Positions 25,701-33,045 of a stretch of DNA of 64,000 bases are shown here, in pieces (position 1 is the first letter of the stretch; the number at the start of each line of letters is the position of its first letter). The position numbers and the translations under genes were made by a program. The stretch is taken from positions 372,001 to 436,000 of the forward strand of contig NZ_BQHJ01000006.1 of assembly GCF_021603645.1 (NCBI RefSeq), written 5' to 3'. Origin of the DNA: Pseudomonas pseudonitroreducens. Its GTDB lineage: Bacteria > Pseudomonadota > Gammaproteobacteria > Pseudomonadales > Pseudomonadaceae. The notes under the pieces were generated by a model. That model saw only the letters and a program-made list of their open reading frames with translations, had not been told where the DNA came from and made no database searches.

Positions 25701-26517
25701 CGCGCTGGACGAACCGGACGATCTGAACCCGCTGGCCGCCCGGGTGCGCGCCGATCAGGCACGCCTGCTGAGCGAAGGTCTGGAAAGCGCCGAAGCCCGC
25801 CGCCAGGCAGGCTGGCGCATCTTCGGTGCACAACCCGGCGCATATGGCGCAGGCGTGCAGGGCGTGATCGAGTCGCGCCAGTGGGACAGCCGCGCCGACC
25901 TGGCCGAGGCCTACCTGAACTGGGGCGGCTACGCCTACGGTGCCGGCGATGACGGCACCCCGGCGCGCGAGCGCTTCGCCCAGCGCCTGTCCGGCCTGCA
26001 GGCGGTGCTGCACAACCAGGACAACCGCGAGCACGACATCCTCGATTCCAACGACTACTACCAGTTCCAGGGCGGCATGCTCGCCGCCGCCGAGGTCATC
26101 CAGGGGCAATCACTTTCCAGCTACCACGGCGATCATAGCCAGCCGGACAACCCGCGCATCCGCACCCTGAAGGAAGAATTGGGCCGCGTGGTGCGCGCGC
26201 GCGCGGTGAACCCGAAATGGATCGCCGGCATGAAGCGCCACGGCTACAAGGGCGCCTTCGAACTGGCAGCGACGGTGGACTACCTGTTCGCCTTCGACGC
26301 CACCAGCGAACTGGTCGACGACCACCAGTACTGCCTGCTGGCCGACGCCTACCTGCTGGACGACGACACCCGCGAGTTCATCCGCCAGCACAACCCCGAA
26401 GCCCTGCGCGATATCGCCGAGCGCCTGGTGGAAGCGCAGCAGCGCAGGTTGTGGGAAGAGCCGGGGGAATACCGCGAGACGCTGGAGAATCTGCTGGTGG
26501 ATAGCGAGGAGCGGTGA
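22786..26517 (+). CDS. cobN: Cobaltochelatase large subunit CobN
   Basis: A 1243-residue porphyrin-chelatase H-type subunit that inserts Co(II) into hydrogenobyrinate a,c-diamide in an ATP-dependent complex. It starts MHLLRTQPGGFVPDDG and runs through the full CobN/BchH fold, including DAVIHVGKHGNLEWLPGKGV and FPVNDPGEG-like FIVNDPGEGAQAKRRAQA at about residues 545-610. The end, TLENLLVDSEER, agrees with known lengths near 1250. No cobS or cobT gene occurs in the window; the chlI/chlD gene at 28.5 kb probably provides the motor subunits. Confidence 0.97.
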   Translation: MHLLRTQPGGFVPDDGIADLAQTPADLVILCSGDSHLALLAEAARELPEDYPSLRLANPMQLQNHASVDLYVDQVLQHAKVILISVHGGVGYWRYGMEQLAALTERGIALIAVPGDDKPDPELAALCNVPTQDAERLWQYLRQGGMDNARQFFACLATRHLQRDYPWSEPQTLPRVALYHPQTGSCDLARWQADWHPECPVAALLFYRTHLQAANTGFIDTFCERLQAQGINPLPIAVASLKESACLETVENLLDSADAELIINTTGFAQSNPESPQERPFRRDVPVLQAICSLDNLELWRANPQGLDPRDLAMHIALPELDGRLITRPISFKGLAWRSERSQSDVVCYLAHRPGMDFVAELARRWMLLARKANADKRVALILANYPTRDGRIGNGVGLDTPAAALNILRALEAQGYPVAGLPDSGTALIQQLLGGVSNDLDSLDLRPCAQSLALDDYLACFARLPEANQQAVRERWGEPQQDPMFRSGRMMVAGLRFGLGFVGIQPARGYQLDAAAIYHDPSLVPPHGYLAFYFWLREVFGADAVIHVGKHGNLEWLPGKGVGLSEECWPDAILGPLPNLYPFIVNDPGEGAQAKRRAQAVIIDHLMPPLTRAENYGPLRDLERLADEYYDASLLDPRRASELRGDILTLVRDTALDRELGLQLSDDPESWLPQLDAYLCDLKESQIRDGLHVFGESPVGELRRDTLLSLVRIPRGDGRGGNASLLRALSEDLKLGRDPLDEAFAEPWEGPRPDVLSAVSDEPWRSNGDTRERLELFALRLIEGSASAPGDASAAVLAQLHQQIAPTLDACGASEIGHLLAGLAGRFVPPGPSGAPSRGRVDVLPTGRNFFTVDVRNLPTPTAFRLGFQSASRLLERHLQDHGDHLRQLGLSVWGTATMRTGGDDIAQALALLGVRPVWQAGSQRVEDFEILPISLLDRPRVDVTLRVSGFFRDAFANLIRLFDAAVQAVAALDEPDDLNPLAARVRADQARLLSEGLESAEARRQAGWRIFGAQPGAYGAGVQGVIESRQWDSRADLAEAYLNWGGYAYGAGDDGTPARERFAQRLSGLQAVLHNQDNREHDILDSNDYYQFQGGMLAAAEVIQGQSLSSYHGDHSQPDNPRIRTLKEELGRVVRARAVNPKWIAGMKRHGYKGAFELAATVDYLFAFDATSELVDDHQYCLLADAYLLDDDTREFIRQHNPEALRDIAERLVEAQQRRLWEEPGEYRETLENLLVDSEER

Positions 26518-26560
26518 GGGCGCGCGCCATCGAAGAAACCTGCGTTTCCGCGCGAATGCA

Positions 26561-26682
26561 TCCCCTCACCCCAGCCCTCTCCCGGAGGGAGAGGGAGCAG
26601 ATCGTGCCAGCTGACGCCATCGTTTCATCCTGCACCGGTCAGTCCCCTCTCCCGCTTGCGGGAGAGGGTTAGGGTGAGGGGC
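26561..26682. repeat. CCCTCTCCC-family inverted repeat
   Basis: Left end CCCCTCACCCCAGCCCTCTC pairs with GAGAGGGTTAGGGTGAGGGG at the right. Internal hairpins are CTCTCCCGGAGGGAGAG and CTCTCCCGCTTGCGGGAGAG. It lies between cobN and the convergent DAHP synthase and could act as a bidirectional termination structure. Confidence 0.8.
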
Positions 26683-26713
26683 TTTTGATCTTGCGGGACC
26701 GAGGGGACACCTA

Positions 26714-26777
26714 GTCCTTGCTCGCGAACCCGCCACCGCTGCGGGGCCATGTTCGCGAGCAAGCTCGCTCCTGCAGG
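26714..26777. repeat. Degenerate REPIN-like repeat, left arm truncated
   Basis: The right arm GTTCGCGAGCAAGCTCGCTC is complete, but the left arm retains only CTTGCTCGCGAAC and has lost GTAGGAGCGAG. Confidence 0.8.
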
Positions 26778-26784
26778 AAGAGCC

Positions 26785-27882
26785 TCAGCCCCGGCGCAGC
26801 CGCTCCGCCGCGTTCAGCAGCAGCGCCTCGGTGCCGCTCCAGCCCAGGCAGCCGTCGGTGATCGAAACACCGTAGCGCAGCTCGCCGGACAGCGGCTGGC
26901 AGCCGTCGAACAGGTGGCTCTCCAGCATCACGCCGCGCAGCGAGCCGTCGCCGGCCAGGCGCTGGTCGAGCACGCTGTCCAGTACCGCCGGTTGGCGCAG
27001 CGGGTCCTTGCCGCTGTTGGCGTGGCTGCAATCGACCATGATGCTCGAGTCGAGACCGAGCTTCTCCAGCCCCTTGCGAATCTGCTGCACGCTGGCCACA
27101 TCGAAGTTCGGCCCGGCGTGCCCACCGCGCAGCACCAGATGGGTGTCCGGGTTGCCCTGGGTCTGCACCAGCGAAGGTCGGCCCTGCGCATCGATGCCGA
27201 AGTGCTGGTGCGGGTGCGCTGCCGAGCGCATGGCGTCGGTGGCGATGCCGATGCTGCCATCGGTGCCGTTCTTGAAGCCCACCGGCAGATCGAGACCACT
27301 GACCATCTCGCGATGCACCTGGGATTCGCTGGTACGCGCACCAATGGCGGCCCAGCCCAGCAGGTCGTCGAAGTAGCCGGCCACCAGCGGTTGCAGCAGT
27401 TCGGTGGCGACCGGCAGGCCGCGTTCGAGCATGCCCAGCATCAGCCGGCGCGACAGCTCCAGGCCGCCGGCCATGTCGCCGCTGCCGTCCAGCTGCGGGT
27501 CGTAGACCAGGCCTTTCCAGCCGATGGTGGTGCGCGGTTTCTCGACGTAGGCGCGCATCACCAGCAGCAGCTGGTCGCTCACTTGCGGGGCGAGTTCGGC
27601 GAGGCGGTCGGCGTATTCGAGGGCGGAGACAGGGTCGTGCAGCGAGCAGGGGCCGATCACTACCAGCAGGCGTGGGTCGCGGCCATCGAGTACGGCGCGG
27701 ATCGCGTCGCGGCCTTCGCGGACGCGGTGGGCCATGGCAGCGGACAACGGCAGGTGCTGACGCAGTTCGGCGGGGCTCGGCAGCGGTTGTTCGCGGCGAC
27801 GAGCGGAGGGCAGCGGCAGGTCGAGGACTTCGGCGGTGGCTGCGTGTGCTTGGCGGATCAGGGTGGAGGTGGAAGCGTTCAT
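26785..27882 (-). CDS. 3-deoxy-7-phosphoheptulonate (DAHP) synthase, class I
   Basis: Condenses phosphoenolpyruvate and erythrose 4-phosphate, the first step of the shikimate pathway. The 365-residue protein has the class I features VIGPCSLHDPVSALEYADRL, MRAYVEKPRTTIGWKGLVYDP, WAAIGARTSESQVHRE and VDCSHANSGKDP. A gene of this kind occurs at the same place beside cobN in P. aeruginosa. An aromatic-rich leader peptide with a terminator and a second Tyr-rich small ORF lie upstream, so amino-acid-controlled attenuation is likely. Which aromatic amino acid inhibits it (Tyr, Phe or Trp type) cannot be decided here. Confidence 0.94.
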   Translation of the reverse strand: MNASTSTLIRQAHAATAEVLDLPLPSARRREQPLPSPAELRQHLPLSAAMAHRVREGRDAIRAVLDGRDPRLLVVIGPCSLHDPVSALEYADRLAELAPQVSDQLLLVMRAYVEKPRTTIGWKGLVYDPQLDGSGDMAGGLELSRRLMLGMLERGLPVATELLQPLVAGYFDDLLGWAAIGARTSESQVHREMVSGLDLPVGFKNGTDGSIGIATDAMRSAAHPHQHFGIDAQGRPSLVQTQGNPDTHLVLRGGHAGPNFDVASVQQIRKGLEKLGLDSSIMVDCSHANSGKDPLRQPAVLDSVLDQRLAGDGSLRGVMLESHLFDGCQPLSGELRYGVSITDGCLGWSGTEALLLNAAERLRRG

Positions 27883-27930
27883 CTGACTGGCATCCTTGGC
27901 CGGCGCGGTGGTCGTTCCGCGCTCGGCGCT

Positions 27931-28035
27931 CTATCTAAGTGTTCGTGGCAAGGCTCGTTGGGTGGCACGCAGCGCGCTGCTAAATCGCCAGTCGGAGTTG
28001 CGGTAATAGCGGTAGTCGGTGGTATAGGCGGTCAT
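27931..28035 (-). CDS. Tyr-rich 34-residue small ORF upstream of DAHP synthase
   Basis: ATG at 28035 follows GAGGA by 7 bases and encodes MTAYTTDYRYYRNSDWRF followed by a basic tail, ending with TAG 48 bases before the synthase. Four Tyr, one Trp and one Phe in the first 18 codons are far above the expectation for a GC-rich random frame. It lies between the attenuator terminator and the structural gene. It may be a second regulatory leader or a small protein. Confidence 0.6.
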   Translation of the reverse strand: MTAYTTDYRYYRNSDWRFSSALRATQRALPRTLR

Positions 28036-28096
28036 GTGTCGATCCTCGGTCTGAGCGTTTTCGCTCGTTGCAATGCGTTGGGCCTTGTGGGCTTTG

Positions 28097-28135
28097 AAAA
28101 ACAAAAACCCCGGTCGGGTTGCCGACCGGGGTTTT
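28097..28135 (-). terminator. Attenuator terminator in the DAHP synthase leader
   Basis: Minus strand: AAAACCCCGGTCGG, loop, CCGACCGGGGTTTTTGTTTTT. A 14-bp stem with a long U-tract lies about 50 bases after the stop of the aromatic leader peptide and before the structural gene, the position of an attenuator. Confidence 0.85.
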
Positions 28136-28184
28136 GGGAAACTGTCTGGTTGGCGACCCTGCTTGCTAGGGCGCCTGTGGGGTA

Positions 28185-28319
28185 TCAGGCGCGCCTTTGG
28201 CTAAACCAATACCCATAGAAGAAATAACCGGCAGCAGCGGCCAGGACCTGCGCGCGAGCGACCACGGAGCCGATGGCACCGAGGCGGGCGAGGGACTGGA
28301 TGGACAGGCTGGACGGCAT
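28185..28319 (-). CDS. Aromatic amino acid leader peptide, 44 residues
   Basis: ATG at 28319 (GGAG 6 bases upstream) encodes a 44-residue peptide beginning MPSSLSIQSLARLGAIG. Near its end it has GYFFYGYWFSQRRA: seven of nine residues in GYFFYGYWF are Tyr, Phe or Trp. Ribosome stalling there would alter folding of the following RNA, where a GGCGCGCCTG/CAGGCGCC hairpin and then the terminator at 28097-28135 occur. The layout matches classical attenuation; the sensed amino acid is probably Tyr or Phe. Confidence 0.78.
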   Translation of the reverse strand: MPSSLSIQSLARLGAIGSVVARAQVLAAAAGYFFYGYWFSQRRA

Positions 28320-28343
28320 GATGTTCTCCGTGGAAGTGGGACC

Positions 28344-28372
28344 AAGTTACTGCATCGCGGCGTGCCGATCAA
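28344..28372 (-). promoter_or_regulatory. Candidate sigma70 promoter for the DAHP synthase leader
   Basis: Minus strand TTGATC, 17 bases, TAACTT, placed about 25 bases before the leader-peptide ATG. Spacing is ideal; the hexamers match 4 of 6 each. Confidence 0.4.
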
Positions 28373-28463
28373 TGACTTGGCTCTATCGTTCCGATGGACA
28401 TTGGTCGCACCTCCTGCGCCCGGTTCGCTACCATGCACGGACGAAATCCGCAGGAAATCCCCC

Positions 28464-29471
28464 ATGAGCGCCCTTCCCCACTTCCCCCTGGCCGCCGTCG
28501 TCGGCGCCGATGAGCTGAAGCTGGCCCTGTGCCTGGCGGCCATCGACCCCGCCATTGGCGGCGTGCTGATCGAAGGGCCGCGCGGGATGGCCAAGTCCAC
28601 CCTGGCGCGCGGTGTCGCCGACCTGCTGGACGGCGGGCGCTTCGTCACCCTGCCGCTGGGCGCCAGCGAGGAACGCATCGTCGGCACCCTCGACCTGGAC
28701 GCGGCGCTGGGCGAAGGCCGCGCGCAGTTCTCCCCCGGCGTGCTGGCTCACGCACACGGTGGTGTGCTCTATGTGGATGAAGTGAACCTGCTGCCTGACC
28801 ACCTCGTCGACCTTCTGCTCGACGTGGCCGCCAGCGGGGTCAACCTGATCGAACGCGACGGCCTGTCCCACAGCCACCCGGCGCGCTTCGTGCTGATCGG
28901 CACGATGAACCCCGAGGAAGGCGAACTGCGCCCGCAGCTACTGGACCGCTTCGGCCTCAAGGTGCAACTGCACGGCACCCCGGCGCCGACCGAGCGCGCC
29001 GAGATCGTTCGCCGCCGGCTGGCCTTTGATGCCGATGCGCAGGCCTTCCTCATTCAATGGCAAGGTGCGCAACAGGCACTGCAACAGCGCTGCATCGATG
29101 CCCGGCAGAGCCTTGCCGCGATTGCGCTGGATGATGCTGCATTGAACGAGATCGCCGAGCGCTGCCACGCCGCCGGCGTCGATGGTTTGCGCGCCGACCT
29201 GGTCTGGTTGCGCGCAGCCCGTGCCCATGCAGCCTGGCGCGGCGCCAGCGTCATCGAGCAGCAGGATATCGATGCAGTGGAGCACTTCGCCCTCGCCCAT
29301 CGTCGCCGGCATGCACCAGCGCAATCAGCCACACCTCCGCAGTCTTCGCCCAGCCAGGCACAAGCGCAGTCCAAAGCCTCCAACGGCGAAGGCCAGTGGG
29401 GTGAACTCCCCGCCCAGAGCGTCGCCGTGGGCGAGCGTCGGCAACTGGCGGGCTGGCCAAAAAAGCCCTGA
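28464..29471 (+). CDS. chlI: AAA+ chelatase subunit (ChlI/BchI type), zero-frame product
   Basis: A 335-residue AAA+ ATPase: Walker A in EGPRGMAKST (about residue 37), Walker B in GVLYVDEVNLL, sensor 1 in LIGTMNPEEGELRPQLLDRFGL. It is the motor subunit type that powers Mg- or Co-insertion by BchH/CobN proteins. AGGA lies about 9 bases before the ATG at 28464. The zero frame ends with WPKK-P-stop at 29471. Just before the stop is a slippery A-AAA-AAG that gives access to the VWA domain in the -1 frame, so one gene probably yields both the short I-type and the long D-type subunits for CobN. Confidence 0.93.
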   Translation: MSALPHFPLAAVVGADELKLALCLAAIDPAIGGVLIEGPRGMAKSTLARGVADLLDGGRFVTLPLGASEERIVGTLDLDAALGEGRAQFSPGVLAHAHGGVLYVDEVNLLPDHLVDLLLDVAASGVNLIERDGLSHSHPARFVLIGTMNPEEGELRPQLLDRFGLKVQLHGTPAPTERAEIVRRRLAFDADAQAFLIQWQGAQQALQQRCIDARQSLAAIALDDAALNEIAERCHAAGVDGLRADLVWLRAARAHAAWRGASVIEQQDIDAVEHFALAHRRRHAPAQSATPPQSSPSQAQAQSKASNGEGQWGELPAQSVAVGERRQLAGWPKKP

Positions 29472-29505
29472 GCATCCGCCCGCGCCCGGCCCCAGGCGCG
29501 GATGC
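29459..29505 (+). other. Programmed -1 frameshift signal in chlI/chlD
   Basis: The heptamer A-AAA-AAG at 29459-29465 is in the zero-frame phasing required for tandem -1 slippage. The zero-frame TGA follows after one further codon. Six bases after the heptamer a stem-loop begins: GCATCCGC (29472-29479) pairs with GCGGATGC (29498-29505) and is extended by a further GCC/GGC. Slip site, 6-base spacer and stable stem are the full set of a dnaX-like signal. Confidence 0.85.
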
Positions 29506-30133
29506 CAACCCCCGACCCGGCCAGCTCGCCGGCGGCCGCAGCGGCGCCCGCCAGCCGGGCGCGCACGGCCGAATCGACTGGCCCGCGACCCTGCGCAACG
29601 GCCGCCCGCAATGCCGCGCCGAGCTGGTACTGCGCGCCCGCAGCCGCAAGCCCGGTGAACTCTGGCTGGTGATCGTCGACGCCTCTGCCAGCACCCGCCG
29701 CCACGGCGCCCTCGCCCAGGCCAAGGGGCTGCTGGCCGACACTTTCGAACAGGCCTATCGCCGACGCGCGCGCCTCGCCGTGCTGCACGCTACCGGCGCG
29801 CAAGCGCGCTGGCTGTGGCAGGGCCAGAAGGCCTCTGCTCAATTGCAGGAGTGGCTGGAGCAACTCGGCGCTGGCGGCGGCACGCCGCTGATCGAGGCGC
29901 TTGAGCAAGCCCGCGAGTGGCTGGACAAGCGCCAGCGACAGAAACCGGGCGAGCGCCAGCGCCTGCTGGTACTCACAGATGGCCGCCTGCGCGACTGGCC
30001 GGCATTGCAGCCGCTGGCTTGCCCGGCGCTGGTGGTGGATATCGAGGGTGGCGCGGTGCGGCTTGGCCGTGCGGAAAAACTGGCGCAGGAACTGGGCGCG
30101 GAGTATCGGCCTATTGGTGAACTCCCTGCGTGA
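29465..30133 (+). CDS. chlD: VWA (ChlD-like) chelatase domain, -1 frameshift extension
   Basis: The frame continues for 222 codons after the slip. A Pro/Gly/Arg-rich linker (to about 29580) leads into a von Willebrand A domain with the MIDAS motifs VDASAS, GGTPL and LTDGR. No ATG, GTG or TTG exists in this frame between the upstream stop at 29402 and GTG 29669, which lies inside the first VWA strand (ELWLVIVDASAS), so independent initiation would truncate the domain. Full-length I-D protein would be about 556 residues. Programmed frameshifting of this kind has been reported for chlD genes that accompany cobN. Confidence 0.87.
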   Translation, partial: ALSIRPRPAPGADANPRPGQLAGGRSGARQPGAHGRIDWPATLRNGRPQCRAELVLRARSRKPGELWLVIVDASASTRRHGALAQAKGLLADTFEQAYRRRARLAVLHATGAQARWLWQGQKASAQLQEWLEQLGAGGGTPLIEALEQAREWLDKRQRQKPGERQRLLVLTDGRLRDWPALQPLACPALVVDIEGGAVRLGRAEKLAQELGAEYRPIGELPA

Positions 30134-30154
30134 GTCACCAAGAGTCACCAAGAG

Positions 30155-30293
30155 CCCCTCACCCTAGCCCTCTCCCAGAGGGAGAGGGAACAGTCCTGTG
30201 CGCTCTGCTCGAACAACGTTCGCCGGCTAACGCCGATACATTGCCCCACTCAAAACGCCCCCTTCTCCCCCAGGGAGAGGCCTGGGGTGAGGG
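30155..30293. repeat. CCCTCTCCC-family inverted repeat
   Basis: CCCCTCACCCTAGCCCTCTC at the left, GGGAGAGGCCTGGGGTGAGG at the right, and an internal CTCTCCCAGAGGGAGAG hairpin. It lies between chlD and the convergent GST gene. Confidence 0.8.
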
Positions 30294-30322
30294 TCGTCCC
30301 CTGGCACCGATTTCCGCTCATC

Positions 30323-30946
30323 TCAAGGTTCCCCATTGCGCCCATGCAACAGGAACCCCGGTCGCTCGCTCAGCCGCTCGTAGTAGGCGGCGACTGCGAG
30401 CAGTTCCGGGCGCTGCATGGGCGTCAGGTACCAGCGGTTTACCGACAGGCCGAGCACGACATCGGCAAGGCTGAAACAGGCCCCGGTGACATAGCTGCCA
30501 GTACGCTGCAGTTGTCGGTCCAGCAGGGCCATGCAGTGGTTCCACTGCGCCTCGCTCAGGGCGATGGCGGATTCGTCGGTATGGCTGGGGCTGTTGCGTA
30601 CGCGGGCCATGAACGCATAGCGCCAGGCGTTGTTCAGTTCGGTGGCCTGCCAGCCCATCCATTGTTCCACCAGCGCCCGCTCGCGCGGCGAGGTCGGCAG
30701 CAATTCGCCCCGCGGGTACTGGGTGGCGAGGTAGCTGCAGATGGCGTTGGATTCCCAGAGCACGAAGTCGCCGTCGACGAGGACCGGCACCATGGCGTTG
30801 GGGTTGAGCGCGATGAATTCCGCCGAAGCAGTGGAGCGGAAGCCCGTGCCCCAGTCTTCCCGCTCGTAGGGCAGGTTCAGTTCGGCGCAGGCCCAAAGCA
30901 CCTTGCGCACGTTGATCGATGAAGCGCGTCCGAGGATACGCAGCAT
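30323..30946 (-). CDS. Glutathione S-transferase family protein
   Basis: A 207-residue cytosolic GST. The N-terminal thioredoxin-like domain begins MLRILGRASSINVRKVLWAC and contains PNAMVPVLVDGDFVLWESNAICSYLA in which the cis-Pro and ES glutathione-binding residues are in place. A helical C-terminal domain follows. The Ser in ASSIN could be the catalytic residue of a theta/beta-type enzyme. GGGAG lies 8 bases before the ATG. It stands alone between repeats and has no evident link to corrin synthesis. Confidence 0.92.
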   Translation of the reverse strand: MLRILGRASSINVRKVLWACAELNLPYEREDWGTGFRSTASAEFIALNPNAMVPVLVDGDFVLWESNAICSYLATQYPRGELLPTSPRERALVEQWMGWQATELNNAWRYAFMARVRNSPSHTDESAIALSEAQWNHCMALLDRQLQRTGSYVTGACFSLADVVLGLSVNRWYLTPMQRPELLAVAAYYERLSERPGFLLHGRNGEP

Positions 30947-31017
30947 GGTGTCACTCCCTGTGAAAACCGGGGCCCAGCATAGAGCCAGGTGCGCCGGCGG
31001 AGAAGAGACGCTACAGC

Positions 31018-31164
31018 TGTAGGAGCGAGCTTGCTCGCGAACCACTACGAAGCGGTGAACTCCCCGGAACAGGTCGCCCCACAGAGCCTTCCTCGTGGCT
31101 CAGTGGCAGAAGCACTGGCGGCTCGGAGAAGGCCGATGGGTTCGCGAGCAAGCTCGCTCCTACA
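31018..31164. repeat. REPIN-like inverted pair with a long spacer
   Basis: TGTAGGAGCGAGCTTGCTCG at 31018 and its complement ending at 31164, separated by about 95 bases instead of the usual 20-35. The right arm carries the cobK stop codon. Confidence 0.87.
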
Positions 31165-31885
31165 AAAGGCGACCCTCCAAGGCAGCCCACAGCGAGTCGA
31201 TGCTGTCGAACTCGCAATCCACCGCGGGCAGCAATGGCCGCGCCAGAATCAGCACTGGCACGCCGCGCTCGCGGGCGACCTGCAGCTTCGGCTCGGTGGC
31301 CTGGCTACCGCTGTTCTTGCTGACCAGCACGTCGGTGCCCAGACGATTGAACAACTCGCGCTCGCCCTCCAGGGTGAACGGGCCGCGCGCGCCGAGCACT
31401 TCAGCGCGCGCGGTGCCAGGCTGGCTTTGCAGACAGCGCACGGTCCAGTGCTGGTGTGCGGGAATCTCGTCCAGGTGCTCCAGCGGCTCGCGCCCCATCG
31501 TGAACAGCGGACGGCGGAAATTCTTGAGTGCCTCGATCAACACAGGCCAGTCGGCGACCTCACGCCAGTCGTCTCTTGCCCCAGCCTGCCAGCCGGGGCG
31601 ACGCAGCGCCCAACAGGGCACGCCAGCCAGTTGCGCGGCGCGGGCAGCGTTGGCGCTGATCTGCGCGGCATAGGGATGGGTGGCGTCGAGCAGCAGGTCG
31701 AAGCCCTGCTCGTGGATAAACTGGCCAAGACCTTCGGCACCGCCGTATCCACCGACGCGTACCTCGCAGGCCAGACCATCCGGCACCTTGCCCAGACCGG
31801 CGAGGCTGTACAGGTGTTGAGGCCCCAGACGGCGCGCAATGCTCAGTGCCTCTCCGATTCCGCCCAGCAGCAATATGCGCTTCAT
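31160..31885 (-). CDS. cobK: Precorrin-6A reductase CobK
   Basis: NADPH-dependent reduction of precorrin-6A. The 241-residue protein begins [20 protein letters not shown], has [16 protein letters not shown] (the family DATHPYA motif) and ends WAALEGRLL. The stop TAG at 31160-31162 is the TAG of the adjoining REP arm (tgTAGgag on the minus strand), so the repeat abuts or has trimmed the original 3' end. The ATG overlaps the cbiD stop as ATGA, giving a cobL-cbiD-cobK unit. Confidence 0.95.
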   Translation of the reverse strand: MKRILLLGGIGEALSIARRLGPQHLYSLAGLGKVPDGLACEVRVGGYGGAEGLGQFIHEQGFDLLLDATHPYAAQISANAARAAQLAGVPCWALRRPGWQAGARDDWREVADWPVLIEALKNFRRPLFTMGREPLEHLDEIPAHQHWTVRCLQSQPGTARAEVLGARGPFTLEGERELFNRLGTDVLVSKNSGSQATEPKLQVARERGVPVLILARPLLPAVDCEFDSIDSLWAALEGRLL

Positions 31886-32979
31886 CGCGCCTCCAGCGCC
31901 TCGCCCACCAGGTTGCCCTGGCGGTCGATGGCGAAGACTTCCAGTTGTACGTCGGCCGGCACGATGCGCCGGGCAATGGCCAGTGCACGGGCACAGACTG
32001 CATCGCCCAGGGCGACGCCCTCCCCGCGGCACAACGCCAGCGCCTGCTGGCTGGTGTTGGCCTCGCGCATGCGCTGCTGCAGGTCCGCCGAAGCGCCGAC
32101 TTCCGCGGCCCACTCGGCCAGCTGTGGCAGGTCGATGCTGGAGTGACGGCTGTGCAGGTCCATGTGGCCGGCGGCGAGCTTGCTGATCTTGCCGAAGCCA
32201 CCGCAGACGCTGAAGCGCGCCACCGGCCCCTTGCGCAGGTGCTTGAGCGCGGCGCCAGCGAAGTCGCCCATCTCGATCAGCGCGGTATCGTCGAAACCGT
32301 AGCGACGGCGCATGGCGTCCTCGCTGGCGTTGCCGGTGCAGGCGGCGAGATGACGGAAGCCGTTGGCACGGGCGACATCGATGCCCTGCTGGATCGAGGC
32401 GATGTAAGCCGAGCAGGAGAACGGCCGGACGATGCCGGTGGTGCCGAGGATCGACAGGCCGCCAAGGATGCCCAGGCGCGGATTCATGGTCTTCAGCGCC
32501 AGCTCGGCGCCGCCCTCTACGTTAATGGTGACCTCGAAGCCACCGGCATAGCCGCACTCGGCCGCCAGTGCCGCGAGGTTGTCGCGCATCATCTGGCGCG
32601 GCACCGGGTTGATCGCCGGCTCGCCCACCGGCAGGACCAACCCCGGTTTGGTGACCGTGCCGACGCCAACGCCGGCATGGAAGCGCACGCCGGGCTCGAC
32701 GCCCAGCGTCACGCGAGCGAAGACCAGCGCACCGTGGGTCACGTCCGGGTCATCACCGGCATCCTTCAGCGTACCGGCTTCAGCCCCCTCGGCGGTGCGC
32801 CGGCAGAACTCCAGGCGCAGCGTCGCGTTGCGTTCTTTCGGCAGGACGATCTGCGCGGCATCCAGCACTTCGCCGGTGAGCAACAGGCGCGCTGCGGCGA
32901 GGCTGGTGGCGGTAGCGCAACTGCCGGTGGTGTAGCCGCTGCGCAGCGGGCGGGGTTCTTCGGGCGTCTCGTCACGCAT
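31882..32979 (-). CDS. cbiD: Cobalt-precorrin-5B C1-methyltransferase-type CbiD
   Basis: A 365-residue CbiD protein recognisable from [19 protein letters not shown] near the start and the later [14 protein letters not shown]. CbiD is associated with the anaerobic route but is used in many pseudomonads, which otherwise have the oxygen-dependent CobG, in place of CobF. I start at ATG 32979 (MRDETPEEP), giving the usual N-terminus; ATG 32991 is in frame but would begin next to a dispersed repeat. Neither has a clear ribosome site. Confidence 0.92.
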   Translation of the reverse strand: MRDETPEEPRPLRSGYTTGSCATATSLAAARLLLTGEVLDAAQIVLPKERNATLRLEFCRRTAEGAEAGTLKDAGDDPDVTHGALVFARVTLGVEPGVRFHAGVGVGTVTKPGLVLPVGEPAINPVPRQMMRDNLAALAAECGYAGGFEVTINVEGGAELALKTMNPRLGILGGLSILGTTGIVRPFSCSAYIASIQQGIDVARANGFRHLAACTGNASEDAMRRRYGFDDTALIEMGDFAGAALKHLRKGPVARFSVCGGFGKISKLAAGHMDLHSRHSSIDLPQLAEWAAEVGASADLQQRMREANTSQQALALCRGEGVALGDAVCARALAIARRIVPADVQLEVFAIDRQGNLVGEALEAR

Positions 32980-32992
32980 AACGAGCAGCATC

Positions 32993-33022
32993 GTAGGATG
33001 GGTGGAGCGAAGCGATACCCAT
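32993..33022. repeat. Solitary GTAGGATGGGTGGAGCG-family repeat
   Basis: A 30-base copy of GTAGGATGGGTGGAGCGAAG with CGATACCCAT, matching the right arm of the pair at 39040-39122. It lies in the cobL-cbiD junction, separating what would otherwise be closely spaced genes. Confidence 0.85.
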
Positions 33023-33045
33023 GCAGTCGCGGTACGAAAAACGCT

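Noticed and set aside
29669-30133. An independent VWA gene starting at GTG 29669
   Set aside because: That codon is inside the first strand of the VWA domain (ELWLVIVDAS) and lacks a ribosome site; conserved sequence continues upstream in the same frame to the slip site.
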